64,000 bases of DNA, taken from Bradysia coprophila. Lineage: Eukaryota > Arthropoda > Insecta > Diptera > Sciaridae. The stretch spans positions 7,116,473 to 7,180,472 of the forward strand of contig NW_023503423.1 in assembly GCF_014529535.1 (NCBI RefSeq), in the 5' to 3' direction. Below the pieces are notes generated by a model. The model was not told where the DNA came from and did not search any database. It saw nothing but the letters and a program-made list of their open reading frames with translations. Each line of letters opens with the position of its first letter. Position 1 is the first letter of the stretch. A program made the position numbers and the translations under genes. Positions 58,401 through 64,000 of this stretch are shown here, in pieces.

Positions 58401-61400
58401 CTTTGCTTTCTAAGAGAGGATTCCAACAAGGTGATCCTCTAGGTCCCCCGGGTTTTTGTATTGGTATTATGAGGATGACGCATTCTCTTTCGTCTAGGTT
58501 GAATGGTTGGTATTTAGACGATGGTACAATTGCTGATAAGCTATCAGTAATTTTAGATGATATTAGGAAAGTTTTAGTTTTCTGTGAGTTGTCAGGTTTA
58601 CCATTGAACACGAATAAGTGCGAGGTATATTTTATTAATGCTTCTGAAGAAGAGGAAGCTAAAATGTTTGCTGAAATATCGGCATTACTACCGGGAATTA
58701 GGCAAGTTGATGAGTCTTCACTTGAGATTTTAGGGTCGCCAATTTTTGAATCAGGTTTAGAGAGGATGTTTGCATCAAAAGTTGAAATGATTAAGTTAAT
58801 GTGTGATCGTTTAAAGTTGATGGATGTTCATCCGGCCTTGTGTATTTTCAGAAAGTCTTTAGGTAGCTGCAGGTTTAATTATTTGTTGCGTACGTCTAGG
58901 GCATTTATGTTGCGTGATCATTTGAGGACTGTTGATGAGATTTTTCGTTCAACACTCGAAGCTATCGCGAATGTTAGGATATCGGATTTTTCTTGGGATC
59001 AGGCTTCTCTTCCTTTAGTTTTCGGCGGGTTAGGTATTCGGAAAGTTGAAGATCTAGCAGTACCAGCCTATTTGTCATCTGTGTATTCTTCATCTGATTT
59101 GTCAAATGAACTTTTAAAGAATTTTAATATTCATATAATTAACGATAACAGGTTCCTAGAGATTTTATTCCAGAGAATGATGAAAATAAAAAGGTGCAAA
59201 AAAATTGGGATACCCCGATGATTAGGAGTAAGTTTTGCGAGATGTTTGAATCTAGTGAACCTATTACACGTGCCAGATTACTTGCGTCATCTACTAAAGA
59301 ATCTTCGAAGTGGCTGCAGGTGGTCCCATCGAGTAAATTAGGTTTGCTATTAGATAACAACGCCGCGAGAATTGCTGTTGGTCTTCGTATAGGTTCCCAA
59401 TTATGCGAAGAGTATAAATGTATCTGTGGTAAAATGGTAAAAAAGGACGGTTTGCACGGTTTGTCTTGTAATATGACTGGAGCAATAACACCTAGACATG
59501 ACTATGTTAATGGAATATTTTCTCATGCATTTTCTTCTGCAGGAGTACCAACTATATTGCAACCACCAGGTATTTCTAGAAGTGACGGTAAAAGAGTTGA
59601 CGGTATGACCATAATTCCGTGGAGTCATGGAAAGTCTCTTTTATGGGATGTGACAATACGTGATACGTTGGCTCCTTCATACATAAATGAATCTTCTAAG
59701 AAATCAGGGTCAATCGCAGAAAAGGCAGATTGAAGCATAACCATTATATAGATCTAAAAGAAAATTATTTATTCACTCCTATTGCTTTCGAATCGCTAGA
59801 TTGCATGGGCCCAGAAACGAAAAAATTTGTCTACAAATTGGGGTCATTAATGAAAGCAGCTTCAGGAGAACCGCGCTCCACCGATTACTTATTACAGAAA
59901 ATTTCAATCGCTATTCAAAGAGGAAATGCGGCATGCATTCTAGGAACATTAGGGAGAAGTAGAGTAGATGATTTTTATTTATTGTAATATTTATTTGTTG
60001 ATGAAAAGATCGTTTTTTTACTGACTGCGCCTTTGTGAGCAGTCTTTTTTTTCGCTTGCTTAAATAAATAAATTTTTAAATCTTTCTCATTCGGTCCCGA
60101 AGCATGAAAAATAGTTGAAAAATCAAAATGATCAGAACATTGGACTGATTCAGGATAGATTAAACCGTAGTCCATACGTTGATATATATCGTGCGTTTTT
60201 TTTCAAATATAGTTACATACAGAGCCATTACATTTACAAGTCAGTTTACATTTTGCGGAAGCCGCTAATTGATAAATTATAAGTACCCAAAAGTCCATCA
60301 GAAAATTACGTAATCAGTGATTAGTGATGATGTAAAATTTTGCAAACCGCCAAACAATAACACACAAAAATGATTTTTGACTTTAATAGATTCATAGGCT
60401 ATCCATTTGCCATTAACCACACAACATTATTAACGAATTAAAAATCGAAATGCTTTTGAAATTTGTTTCTAACATTTTGGTAATAACACAATAATCGCTA
60501 CCTATGTTCATTCATCATTAAAATCGGCTTTTTGTTATCTGACAACTTTAAAAATATCGTTTCGATAGAATGTTTAGAGCGTATGCAGAATGAGTACAGA
60601 GTATATAGCCACCCAATGTCGATTGTATACAAGCACATAATTGAATAATTAAACAACAGAGTTCCGACCCGGATAATTGGTGCCGCAGTTTTGAGCTTTT
60701 TGGGGTGATTACAATCAAATTAAGCTCCACGGGCTGGAACCAGAACACAAATATAATTATCAAATTTTTTACGACTTTTTATTTTAGCATTTTTTTTGGT
60801 AAGAAATCTTTTACTTCATTCGTTTGAGCATACATTTTGTTGTATTTGTCGTAATGCCTTTGAAAAGTTTCTTAAAAAATGCCATAACACACACATCGTC
60901 AGACCGGAAGAATCCAAAGCACCGACGAACTTTGAAAGGTTGTCACACCTTTTCGCATGTATACATTTAGCGAATGATTAGTGGATTGAATATAGGATTT
61001 TCAAATGATGTCATCACTAATATGCTAACATATTAGAAGCCAGACAGCATGCTGGTAAAAACCAACACAATTCTTCTCCAATATTTTCTACTAGAGTTGC
61101 CATGGCCGTTCATAAAATAATATCGCAATTACATAAATAAAAGAAAAGCAAATTGCACTTCTTAGAAGGTCATAATTGTTTTTCTTTTTGACCTTATAAT
61201 TATTACCGCAAGTAAATATAAGACGATTTTATTCGAGCGAGTATAATGCATCGCTTTCACTATTTCTGATTCCGTAATATGTTTATACGTTTTCTAATAA
61301 TTGAATTCGCATATTGCAAACTGTTGTAAAATTATATTTTTCTTCAAATTTTAATTCTATTTTTTTTTACATAAAATGAATATCATACCTCAATCGGATA

Positions 61401-61572
61401 TCTCATCACATCCCAGACGGAAACCGGCAAATCGCCTCTCATCCGGGCACCAACTAAATCCCAATTCGTGAAATTCTGAATGTAATTAACTAATCCGGTT
61501 GGTGTTACTTCATGCAATCCAATTTCATTTACATCGGCAATAAAACCACTCAAGAATGTAATATTGTGACCC
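49433..61572 (-). CDS. UGT: UDP-glycosyltransferase, 5' exon(s) beyond window
   Basis: Transfers sugar from UDP-sugar to small lipophilic molecules (detoxification, odorant clearance, pigments); ER membrane. Eight exons, minus strand: 61572-61389, 54109-53813, 52686-52495, 52259-52025, 51454-51377, 49974-49815, 49754-49632, 49565-49433; GT-AG, phases agree, 466 codons. Exon 1 of these starts at GHNITFLSGF, the usual position about 50-60 residues into an insect UGT, so signal peptide and catalytic His are missing. The C-terminal donor domain is complete: FIYVSMGSSV, WLPQQDILGHRKLRAFVTHG, ESVYHGIPVLSMPVFCDH; then ETAIYWTEYVIRHKGAYHL, one helix (YYLIDIIGSLIISMFIVIRL) and a lysine-rich tail ending KRIKDKMN. 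The usual DQ of the UGT signature is DH here. The 7.3-kb first visible intron is full of retrotransposon fragments, but the exons are intact. Confidence 0.92.
50205..50365. mobile_element. Foldback hairpin with GAAGC apex, copy 1
   Basis: Inverted arms AAATAGCTATTTTGCTAACA ... GTTAGCAACAAGATTTTATG with TCTAAATGGAAATTTTGCGC paired to its diverged complement; apex TGTCGACCCGAGACGAAGCC GAGGTTGACA. Shares both ends with the hairpin at 61845-62005. In a UGT intron. Confidence 0.65.
53150..53276. repeat. Palindrome in UGT intron
   Basis: CTCGGGGTCTGCTGTCA at 53197 is exactly inverted at 53230-53246, and outer arms GTGTTTCAGTGAGATAGATGG and CCATCTCGATCTACTTAAACAC pair with few changes. The 126-codon minus-strand frame across it (53016-53396) is an accident of the palindrome. 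The flank at 52920-53010 carries a GGGGCCGTACACAAATGACG word with a diverged inverted ACGTCACGTT copy, likely another element. Confidence 0.7.
54823..55198. mobile_element. Foldback hairpin with GCTTCG apex, copy 2 (longer type)
   Basis: Ends ATTCCCGACCCGAGT and ACTCGGGTTGGGAAT. Inside, AAAATGTCTATTTTCTCAC is inverted at GTGAGAAAATAGACATTTT, then GAAGAAGAA/TTCTTCTC arms, and apex ACACACCTCGCTTCGGTGTG. Diverged relatives at 47140-47400 and about 56000-56160. Confidence 0.65.
55380..55518. mobile_element. Foldback hairpin with GCTTCG apex, copy 3
   Basis: Arms CATACTTACATAACTCGCGA ... ATGAAAAG and CTTTTCATCTTTCTATCCCT AGTCATGTAAAATA, then TTTTCGTGTG/CACACGAAAA; apex GACCTCGGCTTCGCCTCGGT. The 63-codon plus-strand frame here is part of the repeat. 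Confidence 0.65.
56172..56800 (-). mobile_element. 3' fragment of a non-LTR retrotransposon (CR1/L2-like)
   Basis: Minus strand. The frame at 56591-56800 reads AVSEYNRLPNVVKQTGSL followed by SFKRRCLEHF, the common C-terminal motif (WNxLP...SFKxxL) of CR1/Jockey-like reverse transcriptases. After about 380 bp of 3' UTR, which includes a (GGTAT)n run at 56527-56556 on the plus strand, it ends in short ATTGAA-type repeats at 56172-56215. Strongly 5'-truncated. Confidence 0.6.
58021..58170 (+). pseudogene. C-terminal remnant of an RLE-type retrotransposon ORF
   Basis: Translates as ...YLIQRISVAI-stop-KGNAASIMGM... ending NLSEIFYL-stop. This matches the last residues of the 795-aa ORF (LIQKISMAIQRYNASCIMGT ... 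LEEIFYL). The in-frame TAA sits where the relatives have Gln. Upstream similarity fades near 57910. A separate, older copy from the one that follows at 58285. Confidence 0.75.
58285..59990 (+). pseudogene. Broken RLE-type non-LTR reverse transcriptase
   Basis: Relative of the 43551-45938 protein, opposite strand, in a UGT intron. Detectable from a degraded motif A region (VMDYF...NGSMD near 58290-58350), then GFQQGDPLGPPGF and WYLDDGTIAD in the frame at 58403-59221; frameshift near 59200 into 59194-59733 (CICGKMVKKDGLHGLSC, RVDGMTIIPWSHGKSLLWDV); second frameshift near 59730 into 59730-59987, ending DDFYLL. A third shift lies near 58397. The endonuclease PD motif has changed to VD. 5'-truncated, dead. 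Confidence 0.82.
60000..61388. other. UGT intron, no recognised feature
   Basis: AT-rich DNA with no supported exon or transposon boundary; the small frames at 60548-60763 and 60796-60981 have no recognised domain. Confidence 0.4.
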
Positions 61573-61844
61573 CTAAAATGATAACCAAATTTCATTAATA
61601 TTTTCGTAGTATTTTCGGATAAGAATGTGAGGCGGGCGGTTTATTACAAAGTAGCACAAGCAGTTTTAGCTTGACATGTTGACATGTGTGTGGATTTTGG
61701 CAAACAAACGAAATACTTTTACCAACACAAGCGTAGTCATTTTCTCAGCTCAACTGAAACTTCAGGAGCCTTTGTTGTGAAAAACGTTGTGTTGATCTGG
61801 GGAAAAAACTAGTAAATTTCATTTTCTCGGTGACTTGTGGCCAG

Positions 61845-62005
61845 AGCGTGATTTTGACATTACAGTAGATAAGATCTTGTTGCTAACTCTTTAATAAATG
61901 GGGTTGTTTTGAGCACTAGATGGGAGATTGCCGATACGAGCGAAGCGAGTTCGGTAACCCATAGTGTTCGTAAAATCCCCATTTGTTGGCAAAATAGCTA
62001 TAATC
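61845..62005. mobile_element. Foldback hairpin with GAAGC apex, copy 4
   Basis: Inverted arms AGATCTTGTTGCTAAC ... GGCAAAATAGCTATAATC and AATAAATGGGGTTGTTTTGA against AAAATCCCCATTTGTTGG; apex GCCGATACGAGCGAAGCGAG TTCGGTAA. Both ends match those of 50205-50365 in reverse orientation. Confidence 0.65.
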
Positions 62006-62432
62006 TTCATTTTTCTTAACGTTCGCTAATGTGACATTTCCCCTTTTTGCATTTAACTATTCATGTAAAATAATGTTACATAACTAGCGAGAATAGTATA
62101 CGGTTCAATAGGTCCAACCCTTACAACCTCCAATCATATTATTATTTCAGACCAATAATACATTTGTTCTAAGGCTTTTCATTTTTGAGCCTTAGATGTG
62201 CCCCAACAATACCCTCTATAGCAAACAAACAAGCAATTGGCCCCAACGACGAGAGAATGCCCTGAGTATATCTGGCCCAGATTCTGGGCATTCTCGAAGA
62301 AGCCTTTGAAATAAAATTTACTTTTTAAATGATATTCGTTATTTGGGACTGGTCTATTATTATCCGTCCTATTTAGTAATATGATGTCACGTTCTGTGCC
62401 AGTTAAATAATAAAAGCAATGTTATCACATTG

Positions 62433-63566
62433 TAGTGAGTTTTATTTATTTATTTATTTATGCAATTGTTACATTTGGTTTTACAATGTTTAGATTCAAT
62501 GGATAGTGCTCAGCTAGTTTGTGGTTTAAGCTTTTCATACTGATGATGTTTCAATTGGTTTTGAATTACTATTGGCGAAATTATTTGATTTAATTTGGGC
62601 AGAAGAAAATTTTCAAAAAACTTCCAATGAATTTTGTATTTATTATTTCCTAATTTTTCGTGTTATTACTTCTATTCATATTTACATGGCTATTTACACA
62701 GGATTCAGTTGTTCAGTGAGATTTCTGATAATTGGATTTTCAGAGAAGATTAGTTTGTTTAGAAATTTTTGGTAAATTTTCGCAATTTGTTCGGTAATGG
62801 TTGGGATAGAGGCGAGTCTATGCAAGTCTGTAGTTTCATGATGATGTGGTAGATTCAGAATTATCTTTAGGCATTTGTTTTGTATAGTTTGAAGTTTTTG
62901 AATATGGCTTATGGCGCAACTTTGTATGATTGCTCTAAAGACACGAATTTTGTTGGTCGTATTTAATTTGGATCTTTTGTTCAAAATGGGGTACAATGCC
63001 CCGAGAAGTTTCAACGATTTGACCTGTACATTGTCAATGTGTGACCTGAACGTGAGTGTTTTGTCCAGGGTGACTCCCAGATACTTGAGAGAGTTTTTCC
63101 ATGCAATCTCAGTATTCCGGACCGTAATACCAGTGGAAGGGAGCCACTTTTGAGCTCTTCTTCTAGTGAAGAAGATGGCATTTGTTTTGGAGTCATTCAG
63201 TTTAATTTTCCACTTGGTGGTGAATTCGGTGAGTTGTTTACTGGCCGTGTTCAGGCTTTTAACGATTTTTGCTGGAGATTTCGCGGACTTGTATAGGGCA
63301 GTGTCGTCTGCAAAGAATGCTTTTTCGCTTTTGGTGATTTTCAGGTCCGAAGTAAAGATATTGTAAAGAGTGGGGCTGAGAACGCTACCTTGGGGAACTC
63401 CAGCAAGAATTAGGAAAACATTGGATTTATGATCATTGATTGATACGTAAAACGACCGCTTGTGTAGGAATGATTCAATGATCTTTATCAGATACAATGG
63501 AAATTTGAGAATTGTAGTGAGTTGCTTAAGATCTTGCTTAAGTAATATTGACGTCTCAAGCCTCAA
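62433..63566 (-). mobile_element. 5'-truncated Jockey-like non-LTR retrotransposon
   Basis: Minus strand; 290 codons open at 62694-63566. RT motifs: AGVPQGSVLSPTLYNIFTSD (motif B), FFADDTALY (motif C), KIKLNDSKTNAIFF (motif D), LKYLGVTLDKTLTF; then the C-terminal IQKLQTIQNKCLKIILNLP region. A short deletion joins IQSCAI directly to SHIQKLQ, where relatives have about 12 more residues including a W. N-terminal RT motifs and the endonuclease are missing. The 3' tail is (AAATA)n-like at 62435-62462. In the UGT intron, same strand as UGT. Confidence 0.82.
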
Positions 63567-64000
63567 TGTGACGCATACACAATAAATATTTAGCAGAGTT
63601 GCGGCTTTTCGCTGTTAGTCTCAAGTGAAAAACGATATTTACAACAATAGTCAGATGCTCCACCACAAACGATGCACATGTATAACATGTCCATATATGT
63701 TTGCTGAAATGAACCATTTCTACCGCAAAAAAATGTAATAATAAAAATCTTTAGTTTCTATGCTTTGTTAGCTTCTTTTCACGATCGTAAAGTTAGATAA
63801 TGTTTAATTACTTTTCGTTGATCGAGTGGAATAGATTGCAACAATTAAAATGAACCACATTAAGTAATGGAAACAAAAAAGAAATTAGTGGTCAATTCCG
63901 ACGATTTAAATACAGCATACAGTGAGTTCCCAAGCACTTAATTGAATTGTGACTCGTGTGACCGTGACCTTCCCTAATTTATAGCCTTTATTTTGTAAAA
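63567..64000. other. Window end, UGT intron
   Basis: No exon with a signal peptide on the minus strand and no repeat end was seen, so the missing UGT first exon probably lies further right. Confidence 0.4.

Overview
The window looks like nuclear DNA of an insect. It is AT-rich, its genes have many short GT-AG introns, and it is crowded with class II foldback elements and broken non-LTR retrotransposons. The gene families (SNMP1-type CD36 receptors, an insect-type UDP-glycosyltransferase) and the compact introns suggest a fly, possibly a nematoceran such as a sciaroid. That placement is inference. No bacterial or viral genes were seen.

Left part (about 1.7-41.7 kb): five tandem, plus-strand, apparently intact genes of the SNMP1 (sensory neuron membrane protein 1) branch of the CD36 family, called here A (1704-4750), B (9549-13230), C (18805-21519), D (27828-30984) and E (39540-41704). 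I assembled each from its exons: 9 exons in A and E, 10 in B, C and D. Predicted proteins are 543, 526, 531, 532 and 545 aa, the usual SNMP size, and all have a transmembrane helix at each end. A and E form one type (type I: different exon breaks, N-terminal extension, no ERY tail). B, C and D form a second (type II), lying between the two type I copies. SNMP1 proteins sit in the dendrite membrane of olfactory neurons and help deliver lipid pheromones to odorant receptors, so the array is a lineage-specific expansion of a gene that is usually single-copy.

Between and inside these genes is a dense layer of non-autonomous transposons, many recognisable by inverted ends and target duplications: hAT-like elements with exact 8-bp duplications (10900-11875, 22971-23784, 31397-32944), foldback elements at TTAA sites (968-1575, 13893-15294), a 1.1-kb palindrome (25268-26400), a 1.4-kb palindrome inside a tandem duplication (36700-38076), and many smaller hairpins and minisatellites. 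Three SNMP1 copies carry elements in introns not shared by their paralogues.

Right part (41.7-64 kb): a retrotransposon island (a truncated LINE; an open 795-codon reverse transcriptase with a C-terminal restriction-like endonuclease), a two-level tandem repeat (47.7-48.4 kb), then a minus-strand UDP-glycosyltransferase gene of which eight exons (466 codons) lie at 49433-61572. Its first exon, with the signal peptide, is missing and presumably lies beyond 64 kb. Its long introns hold further LINE fragments and a family of foldback hairpins with a GAAGC-type apex.
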